Assembly: GCF_017744095.1 (NCBI RefSeq)
Contig: NZ_JAGHQX010000003.1
Span: forward strand, 124,001 to 188,000
Direction of reading: 5' to 3'
DNA: 64,000 nucleotides
DNA from: Shimia sp. R10_1
GTDB taxonomy: Bacteria > Pseudomonadota > Alphaproteobacteria > Rhodobacterales > Rhodobacteraceae
Below the pieces are notes generated by a model, which was not told where the DNA came from, did not search any database, and saw only the letters and a list, made by a program, of their open reading frames with translations. Position 1 is the stretch's first letter. The number at the start of each line of letters is the position of its first letter. Shown in pieces: positions 55,896 through 64,000 of this stretch. The position numbers were made by a program, and so were the translations under genes.

Positions 55896-56047
55896 GACCG
55901 TTTGTTTTCAACCGCAGGACGGCAATTTCTCGTACGCCTGCTCATCAGACAAAGCGCTGCCCCCCGCACCCAAATGATCATTTCTATAGACAAAAGCGCA
56001 GGCCGACCGCCACTATAGGGCCTGACCACACAAAAAGGAGACGACCT

Positions 56048-56206
56048 ATGGAAGCCATCCTAAATGTGATCTGGCGCACCATCGATATTGTGCCGCCCGT
56101 GATTACAGCATCCATAATGATGCTGTGTATCAGTGCTGTGGCTGGCGCAGCCTTATGTCTGTTCGTCGCTGCGTTGGCCATGAGACGAGAGAAAAGGATC
56201 GACTGA
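56048..56206 (+). CDS. Small single-pass membrane protein (52 residues)
   Basis: An ATG with AAGGAG seven bases upstream opens a 52-codon frame. The product begins MEAILNVIWRTIDIVPP, has one hydrophobic segment (about residues 16-44, TASIMMLCISAVAGAALCLF) and ends RREKRID, so it looks like a single-helix membrane protein with a basic cytoplasmic tail. It is not a known family to me. It is between metG and tRNA-Leu; the strong ribosome binding site is the main support. Confidence 0.55.
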   Translation: MEAILNVIWRTIDIVPPVITASIMMLCISAVAGAALCLFVAALAMRREKRID

Positions 56207-56286
56207 TCTGATCGTAAATCGCCCTTCAAAGAACCAATGAGACGCCTCATGGCTCTCAAAATTTGAAGTACATCAATGATTTGAAG

Positions 56287-56373
56287 TGGTACCCGCGGCC
56301 GGACTCGAACCGGCACGGCCTATACGGCCTAGAGATTTTAAGTCTCCTGTGTCTACCATTCCACCACGCGGGC
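56287..56373 (-). tRNA. tRNA-Leu (anticodon TAA)
   Basis: The 87-base tRNA with encoded CCA has the acceptor stem GCCCGCG with CGCGGGT and a G-T pair at its end, a long variable arm as expected for Leu, and a loop reading CTTAAAA with TAA at the anticodon. The T loop is GTTCGAGTC. Confidence 0.96.
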
Positions 56374-56504
56374 ACATGACACGAACAATGCGTCAGCGGC
56401 GCGACAATAGCGTGTTGTTCGCTGGTGTGAAGAGGCATTTCCTCCCAAATTGCAAAGTTTTCGAGCAAGCATCTCAGCAAGCAAATCTCTGACATGCAAT
56501 TCGG

Positions 56505-57059
56505 CTACAGATCCTCACCGGGTTTGTCCGAAAGCCCCGGCGCCCGATACAAGGACCGTTCAGGAAGCCAAGGATTGAGTTCCAAAGCAATGGCAAGCGC
56601 ATCTTGGGCTTCGGCGTCTCTCCCCAAACCTATCAAGGTCAAAGCGAGCCCTGACTGCGCAGCGACATGGCGCGGAGACAGGTCAAGCGCGCGCTTCAGA
56701 TCTGGCAAAGCGGCTTCGAAATTCTGGCTCAAAAAATTCACGAAGGCACGTTGATTATAGCCTTCAGCATAATGCGGGCAGTAGGCAATCAACGCGTCAA
56801 AATCAGACCGCGCACCGAGCAGATCCCACGACTCCCGCTTGCGCATGCCCCTGTTCAAAATTTCTTGCGCCGTTTCATCGGGCGCATCAGTCCAAAATTG
56901 CCACATCTCCCCGGATAGCACCTGTGCAGATGCTTGATCCGGGGCCTTTTGAACACGTTCAATCAAGGCGTTCAGAGCATCTGAATGATCTGGGGCTGCC
57001 GGGCACTCCTCTGCAACCGCAGGAGCACACAGGCAAAGCGCAACAACATATCTCAACAT
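56505..57059 (-). CDS. Tetratricopeptide-repeat protein, exported
   Basis: The 184-residue protein has a signal peptide (LRYVVALCLCAPAVA, cut about residue 16) and TPR-like helix pairs in the C-terminal half (AEGYNQRAFVNFLSQNFEAALPDLKRAL, in pieces at residues about 105-135, and HVAAQSGLALTLIGLGRDAEA). Function unknown. I chose the ATG at 57059 because the longer frame has no signal peptide. It lies 37 bases downstream of putR on the same strand and may be on the same transcript. Confidence 0.75.
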   Translation of the reverse strand: MLRYVVALCLCAPAVAEECPAAPDHSDALNALIERVQKAPDQASAQVLSGEMWQFWTDAPDETAQEILNRGMRKRESWDLLGARSDFDALIAYCPHYAEGYNQRAFVNFLSQNFEAALPDLKRALDLSPRHVAAQSGLALTLIGLGRDAEAQDALAIALELNPWLPERSLYRAPGLSDKPGEDL

Positions 57060-57096
57060 GCGGAAAGGCTGGCACGGTCGCCCCCAAATCGCCAAG

Positions 57097-57570
57097 TCAC
57101 ATCTCTGCGAGGCCGGTTTCTTTGACTGCCTGCATGGCAACATAGGTTGATGTGCTGGCAACATGCGGGAGCGCAGAAATTTTCTCCCCCAGCACCCGTC
57201 GATAGGCGGACATGCTCGACGTGCGAACTTTCAAAAGATAGTCGAAATGACTGGCAATCATATGCGCCTGCTCGATTTCAGGTATTTCTGCCACCGCCTC
57301 ATTGAACGCTTGCAGGGCTCTTTCTCGTGTCTCTGACAGTTTCACCTCAACAAAGGCGACGTGATCCAAACCCAGGCGAATTGGATCAAGCAAAGCGCGA
57401 TAACCAGTTATGACCCCTTCCCGTTCCAATCTCCGCAATCTTGCTTGAGTTGGACTTTTGGACAGACCGATCTCACGCGCCAAATCCGTGATGGAAATCC
57501 GTCCATCTCTCGACAGAAGCTCAAGAATCGCGCGATCAAATCGATCCAGATCAACATGATCATCTTGCAT
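57097..57570 (-). CDS. putR: Lrp/AsnC-family proline-responsive regulator
   Basis: The 157-residue protein has the Lrp helix-turn-helix (LAREIGLSKSPTQARLRRLEREG, about 28-50) and the RAM ligand domain (VAFVEVKLSE to PHVASTSTYVAM). It is divergent from putA with 103 bases between, the usual PutR arrangement, and PutR activates putA with proline. The proline link is inferred from position. Confidence 0.9.
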   Translation of the reverse strand: MQDDHVDLDRFDRAILELLSRDGRISITDLAREIGLSKSPTQARLRRLEREGVITGYRALLDPIRLGLDHVAFVEVKLSETRERALQAFNEAVAEIPEIEQAHMIASHFDYLLKVRTSSMSAYRRVLGEKISALPHVASTSTYVAMQAVKETGLAEM

Positions 57571-57673
57571 AGAAAATTGCCTCTCAAGCAGTCAATGTGG
57601 CAATCCAAATGGAAAGCTTCGGTGATTATGACTGCTTCAACTGCGCTATTCTAGCCCAAATACAGGAGGCACC

Positions 57674-60600
57674 ATGACCAAAACGCGCATTTTGATCGAC
57701 ACAACAACCTATCGGAACGAGGCCACACTGGTTGCTGACCTTGTCAAACAGGCCGCTCTTTCTGAAGCAGACCGAAGCGCGATCTGTGCCAGTGGCGCCG
57801 AACTCGTTACCAAGATCCGCAACGAAACCAGCCCGGGTTTGATGGAAGTGTTCCTTGCCGAGTATGGTCTTTCAACCGACGAAGGCGTGGCGCTTATGTG
57901 TCTTGCAGAAGCACTGCTGCGCGTTCCTGATGCCGAAACCATTGACGCACTGATTGAAGACAAGGTCGCCCCCTCTGACTGGGGCAAGCACCTTGGTCAA
58001 TCCACATCTCCCCTGGTCAATGCGTCAACCTGGGCGCTGCTGCTGACTGGCAAGGTCATGGATGACAGCAACAAGGGCTTGGTTGGCACCTTGCGTGGCG
58101 CGGTTAAGCGTCTGGGCGAACCCGTTATCCGCACCGCTGTTGGTCGAGCGATGAAAGAAATGGGGCGCCAGTTTGTCTTGGGGGAGACAATCACCGCTGC
58201 AATGGACCGCGCAGCACAAATGGAATCCAAAGGGTATACCTACTCTTATGACATGCTCGGAGAGGCGGCCAAAACCGATGCCGACGCCATGCGGTATCAT
58301 CTGGCGTATTCAAGAGCGATTTCAGCAATCGCGACCGCCTGCACCCATGATGACATCCGACAAAACCCCGGCATCTCCGTGAAACTCTCGGCACTACATC
58401 CTCGCTATGAAGTCGCCCAGTCTGATCGCGTGATGGAGGAGTTGGTTCCGCGACTGCGCTCCCTTGCATTGCTTGCGAAATCCGCTGGCATGGGCCTGAA
58501 CATCGATGCGGAAGAGGCAGACCGTCTGTCCCTGTCCATGGATGTCATCAGTACGGTCTTAGCCGAGCCCGCTCTTGCTGGCTGGGATGGATTTGGGGTT
58601 GTTGTCCAAGCCTATGGAAAGCGCGCGGGTGTCACGCTCGACTACCTCTATGAACTGGCAAAACAATGTGATCGCAAAATCATGGTGCGCCTGGTCAAGG
58701 GGGCGTATTGGGACACAGAGATCAAGCGCGCGCAGGTTGAGGGCCTCGAAAGCTTCCCGGTCTTCACCAACAAAGCGGCAACCGATGTCTCCTATATTGC
58801 GAATGCACGCAAACTGTTGGAGATGACGGATTACATCTATCCGCAGTTTGCGACCCACAATGCACATACTGTTGCTGCCATTCTTCACATGGCGACTGAC
58901 AAAACCGCGTTTGAATTCCAGCGTTTGCACGGAATGGGTGACGCCCTGCATGATTTGGTGCTGAAGGGGGAAGGCACGCGCTGCCGCATATATGCCCCGG
59001 TTGGTGCACACCGAGATCTGCTGGCTTATCTTGTACGCAGGCTGTTGGAAAACGGTGCGAACAGCTCCTTTGTGAACCAGATTGTGGATGAGGAAGTGCC
59101 TGCGGAGGAAGTTGCCAGCGATCCCTTCAGCGCAGCACTTACACCGGCACAAACCCTTGTTTCGGGGCCTGCGCTCTTTGCACCTGAACGCACGAACTCC
59201 AAGGGATTCGACCTCACGGACTTGCCGACACTTTACGCCGTTGATGCGGCGCGCGACCCATTCCGCAAAGCCACATGGCACGCCACCCCGCTGATTGACG
59301 GCGCAACCTCACCAGAGGCGGCAACCGAAGTAGAGAACCCGACGCTTCCAACGGACAGCCCAGGCACCGTCGCCACAGCAAGCGCTGAGGACGTACAAAC
59401 CGCAATTAGCAACGCAAACGCCTGGAACGCAGCCCCAGCAGAGCGCGGAGCGGTCTTGGCCCGCGCTGCAAACCTCTATGAAGAAAACTTCGGCCTCCTT
59501 TTCGCATTGCTTGCGCGCGAGGCTGGCAAAACACCAAAGGACGCGGTTGCGGAGCTGCGTGAAGCCGTCGACTTCCTGCGCTACTACGGTGCCAACGCGC
59601 CGGACACACCTGCCGCAGGTCTCTTTACCTGTATTTCTCCATGGAACTTCCCACTGGCAATCTTCACAGGTCAGATCGCTGCGGCGCTGGCTGCAGGCAA
59701 TGCTGTGCTGGCGAAACCTGCCGATCAGACCCCTCTGATCGCCTTTGAAGCGGTCAAACTGCTGCATGAGGCCGGAGTTCCACGCAGTGCACTGCAACTG
59801 CTGCCGGGTGCTGGCGCGACGGTAGGCGCAGCGCTGACCTCAGACTCGCGGATCAATGGTGTGGCTTTCACAGGCTCGACGGCAACCGCATTGCGCATAC
59901 GCAAAACCATGGCAGATCACCTTACCCCCGGTGCCCCTTTGATCGCGGAAACCGGCGGCTTGAACGCCATGATAGTGGATTCAACGGCCCTGCCTGAGCA
60001 AGCTGTGACCGCGATTGTCGAAAGCGCCTTCCAATCCGCAGGCCAGCGTTGCTCTGCCTTGCGCTGCCTCTATGTGCAGGAAGACATTGCTGATAATTTG
60101 CTCGAAATGCTCAAAGGTGCGATGAAAGAGCTTTCGCTCGGAGATCCTTGGAATCTTTCAACAGACAGTGGCCCTGTCATCGACGCCGCAGCACATAAAA
60201 CCATCGCGGATCACATTGCATTGGCGCAATCCGAAAACCGCGTGCTCTATCAATTGGCCACACCTCAAACCGGGACGTTCATTGCACCGACTTTGATCAA
60301 AGTGACGGGCATTTCCGACCTGACACGCGAGATTTTCGGGCCAGTTCTGCATGTCGCCACCTTTAAGGCCAACGAGCTCGATCAGGTCATCGATGCCATC
60401 AATGCAACGGGGTATGGCCTTACTTTCGGTCTGCAAACGCGGATCGACGACCGCGTTCAACATGTCTCTGATCGCATCAAAGCGGGCAATATTTACGTGA
60501 ACCGCAACCAGATCGGCGCGATTGTGGGTTCCCAACCCTTTGGCGGTGAAGGTCTGTCAGGCACTGGCCCCAAGGCGGGTGGCCCCCACTATCTGTCGCG

Positions 60601-61099
60601 GTTTGCAAAACCAATCAGCCAAACTGGAGAAGCTTGGGAAACACATCTGGCAAGCGATCATGTTCAGGCGCAACTGGACCAAGCGAGCGTAGAACAGGCC
60701 CAAGCTTCAGCGGTCACGACATCTCTGCCGGGCCCCACGGGCGAATCCAATCGCTTGACCACGTATGCAAAGGCCCCTGTTCTGTGCCTTGGGCCAAGCT
60801 CACAGGCTGCGGAAGAGCAGGCTCAAAAGGTCACACGCCTGGGTGGGCGTGCAGTCGCAGCGTCTGGTCAACTGGCACCCGAGGCATTGACTGCGCTTAC
60901 GGGTTTTTCCGGGGTGCTCTGGTGGGGCGATACAGAGACTGGCCGCGCAATGGAGCAGGCTTTGGCACAACGCGATGGGCCGATCGTTCCCTTGATCACA
61001 GGTCAACCGGATGCGGCACGGGTTCTGGGAGAACGGCATGTTTGTGTAGACACCACAGCAGCAGGCGGTAACGCGGCACTTTTGAGCGGGGGCAGTTGA
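57674..61099 (+). CDS. putA: Bifunctional proline dehydrogenase / P5C dehydrogenase
   Basis: PutA oxidises proline to glutamate in two steps with FAD and NAD+. The 1141-residue protein starts with a helical arm, then a PRODH barrel (about 130-460; RLVKGAYWDTEIKRAQ at about 339) and an aldehyde dehydrogenase domain (about 560-1010) with Glu759 in AETGG and the nucleophile Cys793 in GQRCSALRC, and a C-terminal flap-like region. It lacks the N-terminal ribbon-helix-helix of E. coli PutA, consistent with the separate PutR. The rhomboid gene follows after 31 bases. Confidence 0.96.
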   Translation: MTKTRILIDTTTYRNEATLVADLVKQAALSEADRSAICASGAELVTKIRNETSPGLMEVFLAEYGLSTDEGVALMCLAEALLRVPDAETIDALIEDKVAPSDWGKHLGQSTSPLVNASTWALLLTGKVMDDSNKGLVGTLRGAVKRLGEPVIRTAVGRAMKEMGRQFVLGETITAAMDRAAQMESKGYTYSYDMLGEAAKTDADAMRYHLAYSRAISAIATACTHDDIRQNPGISVKLSALHPRYEVAQSDRVMEELVPRLRSLALLAKSAGMGLNIDAEEADRLSLSMDVISTVLAEPALAGWDGFGVVVQAYGKRAGVTLDYLYELAKQCDRKIMVRLVKGAYWDTEIKRAQVEGLESFPVFTNKAATDVSYIANARKLLEMTDYIYPQFATHNAHTVAAILHMATDKTAFEFQRLHGMGDALHDLVLKGEGTRCRIYAPVGAHRDLLAYLVRRLLENGANSSFVNQIVDEEVPAEEVASDPFSAALTPAQTLVSGPALFAPERTNSKGFDLTDLPTLYAVDAARDPFRKATWHATPLIDGATSPEAATEVENPTLPTDSPGTVATASAEDVQTAISNANAWNAAPAERGAVLARAANLYEENFGLLFALLAREAGKTPKDAVAELREAVDFLRYYGANAPDTPAAGLFTCISPWNFPLAIFTGQIAAALAAGNAVLAKPADQTPLIAFEAVKLLHEAGVPRSALQLLPGAGATVGAALTSDSRINGVAFTGSTATALRIRKTMADHLTPGAPLIAETGGLNAMIVDSTALPEQAVTAIVESAFQSAGQRCSALRCLYVQEDIADNLLEMLKGAMKELSLGDPWNLSTDSGPVIDAAAHKTIADHIALAQSENRVLYQLATPQTGTFIAPTLIKVTGISDLTREIFGPVLHVATFKANELDQVIDAINATGYGLTFGLQTRIDDRVQHVSDRIKAGNIYVNRNQIGAIVGSQPFGGEGLSGTGPKAGGPHYLSRFAKPISQTGEAWETHLASDHVQAQLDQASVEQAQASAVTTSLPGPTGESNRLTTYAKAPVLCLGPSSQAAEEQAQKVTRLGGRAVAASGQLAPEALTALTGFSGVLWWGDTETGRAMEQALAQRDGPIVPLITGQPDAARVLGERHVCVDTTAAGGNAALLSGGS

Positions 61100-61130
61100 C
61101 CTCCCCCCAAAATAACAGCAGCTTGGCGGA

Positions 61131-61877
61131 ATGTTTCCAATACGCGATCACAATCCGTCAGGCCGCACACCCTATGTTGTCTATGGGCTTCTCATCCTCA
61201 ACATCGGGACTTTTCTGAGTTATCAGCCCATTATGGGAGACGACTACCGCCTCGCCCAGTTTTTTAGTGACTGGGCGCTGATCCCTGCCGCGATCGTGGA
61301 AGGGCAACGCCTGCACGGGCTCTTCAGCTCCATGTTTTTGCATGGGGGCTGGATGCACTTGTTTGGCAATATGCTGTTTCTTTGGATTTTTGGCGACAAT
61401 CTTGAAGATGAAATGGGTCATCTGGGATTCCTGATTTTCTACATTATATCAGGACTCGGTGCGGGCTTTGCGCAGATCGCTGCAGACCCCGACAGCATCA
61501 TCCCGATGGTTGGCGCCTCAGGGGCCATTGCCGGGGTCATGGGCGGCTACCTGCTGCTTTTCCCCAAAGCGCGCGTAGACATACTGCTTATACTCATCAT
61601 CATTTTCCGTATCATCACCATTCCGGCCTGGGTGATGCTATGTTTCTGGTTCGGCCTTCAGGTGTTCAACGGCGTTCTAAGCGACCCGGAGACTGGCGGC
61701 GTCGCCCATTGGGCACATGCCGGGGGTTTTGTGATTGGCGCGGTTTTTGCGATACCTGTCTGGCTGCGTCTTGGAGGAAGCGGTTTCTGGAGACGCACGC
61801 ATGGCCACCCACCACATCCTGAGGCCCGTTATCGCCTCAGCCAATCATCCGTTCCACGGGTCAGGAGGCGCAGATGA
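61131..61877 (+). CDS. Rhomboid-family intramembrane serine protease
   Basis: The 248-residue protein has six membrane segments and the rhomboid dyad: Ser130 in VGASGAIAGVMGG and His196 in VAHWAHAGGFVIG. HGGWMHLFGNMLFLWIFGDNLED, split in residues 71-93, is the conserved L1 loop region. It would cleave membrane helices; its substrate is unknown. The stop overlaps the next gene by four bases. The ATG at 61131 lies near the putA end. Confidence 0.9.
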   Translation: MFPIRDHNPSGRTPYVVYGLLILNIGTFLSYQPIMGDDYRLAQFFSDWALIPAAIVEGQRLHGLFSSMFLHGGWMHLFGNMLFLWIFGDNLEDEMGHLGFLIFYIISGLGAGFAQIAADPDSIIPMVGASGAIAGVMGGYLLLFPKARVDILLILIIIFRIITIPAWVMLCFWFGLQVFNGVLSDPETGGVAHWAHAGGFVIGAVFAIPVWLRLGGSGFWRRTHGHPPHPEARYRLSQSSVPRVRRRR

Positions 61878-62254
61878 GCCACAAACTGAGCTGCCACTGC
61901 GGGGCAGTCGAAATACACGTTACGCTGGCGCAAGATCTGAGCGAAGCGCGCTCTTGTGATTGTTCCTTTTGCCGCCGTCGTGCCGCGCCCAACGTGGATG
62001 TGGCGGTGGAAGATCTCACCGTTGTCAAAGGCGAAGAGAGCCTCAACCTCTACACATGGGGCACGCAAACCGCGCAACATTACTTTTGCCGCCATTGTGG
62101 GATTTACACGCACCATCGTCGGCGCAGCAATCCCAAGGTTTATGGCGTCAACATCGGTGCGCTTGAAGGTGTGAACCCTGCTGACTACGCCCCCTTTGAG
62201 TGGGTAGATGGCGTGAGTTTCGCGCTGGAAACGGACGAAAACGAAAAAACCTGA
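61874..62254 (+). CDS. GFA-family zinc protein (glutathione-dependent formaldehyde-activating type)
   Basis: The 126-residue protein carries the Cys-rich zinc sites of the GFA fold: CHCG near residue 7, CDCSFC near 28 and CRHCG near 72. Family members include the formaldehyde-activating enzyme Gfa, but many are of unknown role, so substrate is not assigned. It overlaps the rhomboid gene by four bases (ATGA), so the two are co-translated. Confidence 0.85.
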   Translation: MSHKLSCHCGAVEIHVTLAQDLSEARSCDCSFCRRRAAPNVDVAVEDLTVVKGEESLNLYTWGTQTAQHYFCRHCGIYTHHRRRSNPKVYGVNIGALEGVNPADYAPFEWVDGVSFALETDENEKT

Positions 62255-62272
62255 CCCAATCGGGCCAGGTTC
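62248..62272 (+). terminator. Possible terminator after GFA gene
   Basis: AACCTG and CAGGTT at the ends pair and a CCC/GGG helix lies inside, with the top near AATC. No good T run follows, so it is weak. Confidence 0.35.
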
Positions 62273-62325
62273 AATACTTTCACAATCGCCTATGAGCTGC
62301 GTTAGGGCAGCGTACGTTGCGCGGT

Positions 62326-63117
62326 TCAGCCTTTGCGAATGACTTTCGCGAACTGAGAAAAGATCGGTTCGTTGGCCACAATCGCCTCGCCGTCTTCCAC
62401 CATGTTGCCGTCTGGGTTCACGGGCTCAACAAGCGCACCGGCCTCTTTCGCGATCAGCAAACCTGCGGCGACGTCCCATGGCTGCAGGCCACGCTCCCAG
62501 TAGCCTTCATAGCGACCAGCGGCCACGTAGGCGAGATCCAGAGACGCAGCACCGAAGCGACGCACGCCAGCTGTGGCAGGCAGCAAACGGGCCAAATCCT
62601 GAAGCGTTTCAGGCAGATCGGCGCGGCCGCCAAATGGCAGGCCAGTGGCAAAAATCGACTCGATCATGCGGTGACGGCCAGAAACACGCAGGCGCAGGCT
62701 GTCATTCAACCATGCACCTTCGCCGCGCTCGGCGTAAAACATTTCGTCCTTGGCGGCATCAAACACCACGCCCGCAACGATCTCACCCTTGTGTTCCAAA
62801 GCGATGGACACCGCCCAGTGTGGCAGGCCGTGCAGGAAGTTGGTGGTGCCGTCCAGCGGGTCAACAATCCAGCGACGGGTCGGGTCTTTGCCCTCAATCT
62901 CGCCGCCCTCTTCAGCCAGCCAGCCATAGGTTGGACGCGCGCCAAGCAATTCTTCTTTCAGGATATTTTCGGCAGCGATGTCAGCGCGGCTGACAAAGTC
63001 CCCTGCCCCTTTCATCGACACCTGAAGGTTTTCAACCTCACGGAAGTCTTTGACCAGTGACCGCCCCGCTTTGCGAGCGGCCTTCATCATGATGTTCAGA
63101 TTTGCGCTGCCCGGCAT
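62326..63117 (-). CDS. suhB: Inositol monophosphatase family protein (SuhB/CysQ type)
   Basis: The 263-residue protein has the metal-dependent phosphatase motifs: EEGGE (E70), DPLDGTTNF with Asp86 and Asp89, and PWDVAAG near the end. It hydrolyses inositol-1-phosphate or a similar small phosphate, in the cytoplasm; SuhB also binds RNA polymerase in E. coli. The start MPGSANLN is usual. It is divergent from the oxidoreductase gene at 63302. Confidence 0.88.
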   Translation of the reverse strand: MPGSANLNIMMKAARKAGRSLVKDFREVENLQVSMKGAGDFVSRADIAAENILKEELLGARPTYGWLAEEGGEIEGKDPTRRWIVDPLDGTTNFLHGLPHWAVSIALEHKGEIVAGVVFDAAKDEMFYAERGEGAWLNDSLRLRVSGRHRMIESIFATGLPFGGRADLPETLQDLARLLPATAGVRRFGAASLDLAYVAAGRYEGYWERGLQPWDVAAGLLIAKEAGALVEPVNPDGNMVEDGEAIVANEPIFSQFAKVIRKG

Positions 63118-63301
63118 GGCACGGCTCCTTTTGGCTCAGAGCGGGCGTATACGCGTCCAAACCCTTTTTGCCAAGGGCCAATGGATGCATAGCAGCCCCT
63201 TTTGAAACGCCGCGTCACGAAAGTTGTCTGCTTGGGGCCACGGCTTGCAAGACCGTGGCACTGGGCGCAAGCTGACCGCAGAGCTTTGGAGGACACCCCA
63301 G

Positions 63302-64000
63302 ATGACCGAACAGATGCAACGCATGGTGCTGGCCAGCCGCCCGACTGGCGCGCCACAAGATGAAAATTTTCGTTTAGAAACAGTGGATTTGCCCGAGATT
63401 GACGACGGTGAAGTGCTGGTGCGCAGCCACTATATGTCGCTTGATCCCTACATGCGTGGGCGGATGGATGACGCAAAATCCTATGCTGCGCCTGTGCCGA
63501 TTGGGGGCACCATGGAAGGTGGTGCGGTGGGCGAAGTCATCGCGTCAAACCACCCTAACTTCAGTGTGGGTGATTTTGCCTTTGGCATGTTTGGCTGGGC
63601 AAGTCATGGCAAGGCAAAAGGTGAGGATATACAAAAGCTTAACCCAGATCTTGCACCGATCACCACTGCGCTTGGCGTGATGGGCATGCCCGGGTTCACA
63701 GGCTGGTTTGGCCTGATGGAACATGGACGCCCAAAAGCGGGTGAAACACTGGTTGTTGCGGCGGCCACGGGACCGGTGGGATCTATGGTGGGCCAAATCG
63801 CCAAACTGCATGGGCTGCGGGTGGTCGGCATCGCGGGTGGTGCGGAAAAATGTCAAACAGCAACAGAGACTTACGGCTTTGATGCCTGCGTCGATCACCG
63901 TGCCTATGACACCGCCAGTGATCTACGAAAGGCCCTCAAAGCGCATTGCCCGGATGGCATTGACATCTATTTTGAAAATGTGGGCGGCAAGGTTCTGGAC
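63302..64000 (+). CDS. NADP-dependent oxidoreductase, MDR family (5' part)
   Basis: The frame opens at an ATG with GGAGG nine bases upstream and runs to the end of the window without a stop (233 codons shown). The protein resembles zinc-free medium-chain dehydrogenases of the leukotriene B4/prostaglandin reductase group: SHYMSLDPYMRGRMDD, GGTMEGGAVGEVI and the nucleotide loop VAAATGPVGSMVGQIAKLHG. Family members reduce enones with NADPH. The end of the gene is outside the window. Confidence 0.88.
   Translation, partial: MTEQMQRMVLASRPTGAPQDENFRLETVDLPEIDDGEVLVRSHYMSLDPYMRGRMDDAKSYAAPVPIGGTMEGGAVGEVIASNHPNFSVGDFAFGMFGWASHGKAKGEDIQKLNPDLAPITTALGVMGMPGFTGWFGLMEHGRPKAGETLVVAAATGPVGSMVGQIAKLHGLRVVGIAGGAEKCQTATETYGFDACVDHRAYDTASDLRKALKAHCPDGIDIYFENVGGKVLD

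Noticed and set aside
54424-55911. 495-codon minus-strand frame opposite metG
   Set aside because: Shadow of metG with no start signal.

Overview
The window looks like a stretch of chromosome from a marine Rhodobacteraceae bacterium (Roseobacter group, Alphaproteobacteria). This rests on the gene orders plsX-fabH-ihfA-merR and dgt-argS-SPOR-nagZ-scpA-scpB, a long two-domain dCTP deaminase, a PutA without a DNA-binding domain beside a divergent Lrp regulator, and a MetRS of the QFSTS type. Nothing in the sequence fixes genus or species. I see no rRNA, CRISPR array, prophage or insertion sequence.

Layout. 1-4.5 kb: end of plsX, fabH, ihfA, a MerR-type regulator with a very long acidic tail, tRNA-Pro(GGG) and dCTP deaminase. 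4.5-11.4 kb: a minus-strand housekeeping run (dgt, argS, SPOR protein, nagZ, scpA, scpB, small unknown protein). 11.4-17.7 kb: A-type Fe-S carrier, EamA transporter, exonuclease III, GDSL esterase and a divergent lipoprotein-type ABC exporter pair. 17.7-22.6 kb: glycine cleavage operon gcvT-gcvH-gcvP behind a tandem glycine riboswitch. 22.7-30.8 kb: NsrR-like Rrf2 regulator, gamma-glutamylcyclotransferase-like gene, Tat-exported metallo-beta-lactamase-fold protein, gltX, RidA, nadE, a secreted MORN-repeat protein and an SDR. 30.8-36.7 kb: leuA with a Leu-codon leader peptide, a ZIP transporter, and copA-cueR with a recognisable CueR promoter.

36.8-48.1 kb is a D-xylose locus: xylB-xylA, a di-haem peroxidase, a secreted VCBS/ASPIC-type protein, the ROK regulator xylR, then xylF-xylH-xylG-glk. 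ABC import (XylFHG) feeds isomerase (XylA) and kinase (XylB). Similar palindromes, AATTTG-N5-CAAATT and a near copy, lie in front of xylB and xylF and are the best candidates for XylR operators. 48.2-51.4 kb holds divergent katG and oxyR. 51.4-52.7 kb is an AT-rich islet with one unrecognised secreted cysteine-rich protein. 52.7-64 kb holds an MFS transporter, metG, a 52-residue membrane protein, tRNA-Leu(TAA), a TPR protein, putR/putA, a rhomboid protease overlapping a GFA-type zinc protein, an inositol-monophosphatase-family gene and the start of an NADP-dependent oxidoreductase.

The most interesting signals are regulatory: an apparently leaderless leucine leader peptide before leuA, the paired XylR palindromes, two FNR-type boxes (one perfect), the 19-bp-spacer CueR promoter and the tandem glycine riboswitch. 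The least explained genes are the AT-rich Cys-rich secreted protein and the peroxidase/VCBS pair inside the xylose locus. I did not find a convincing new multi-gene defence or mobile system.
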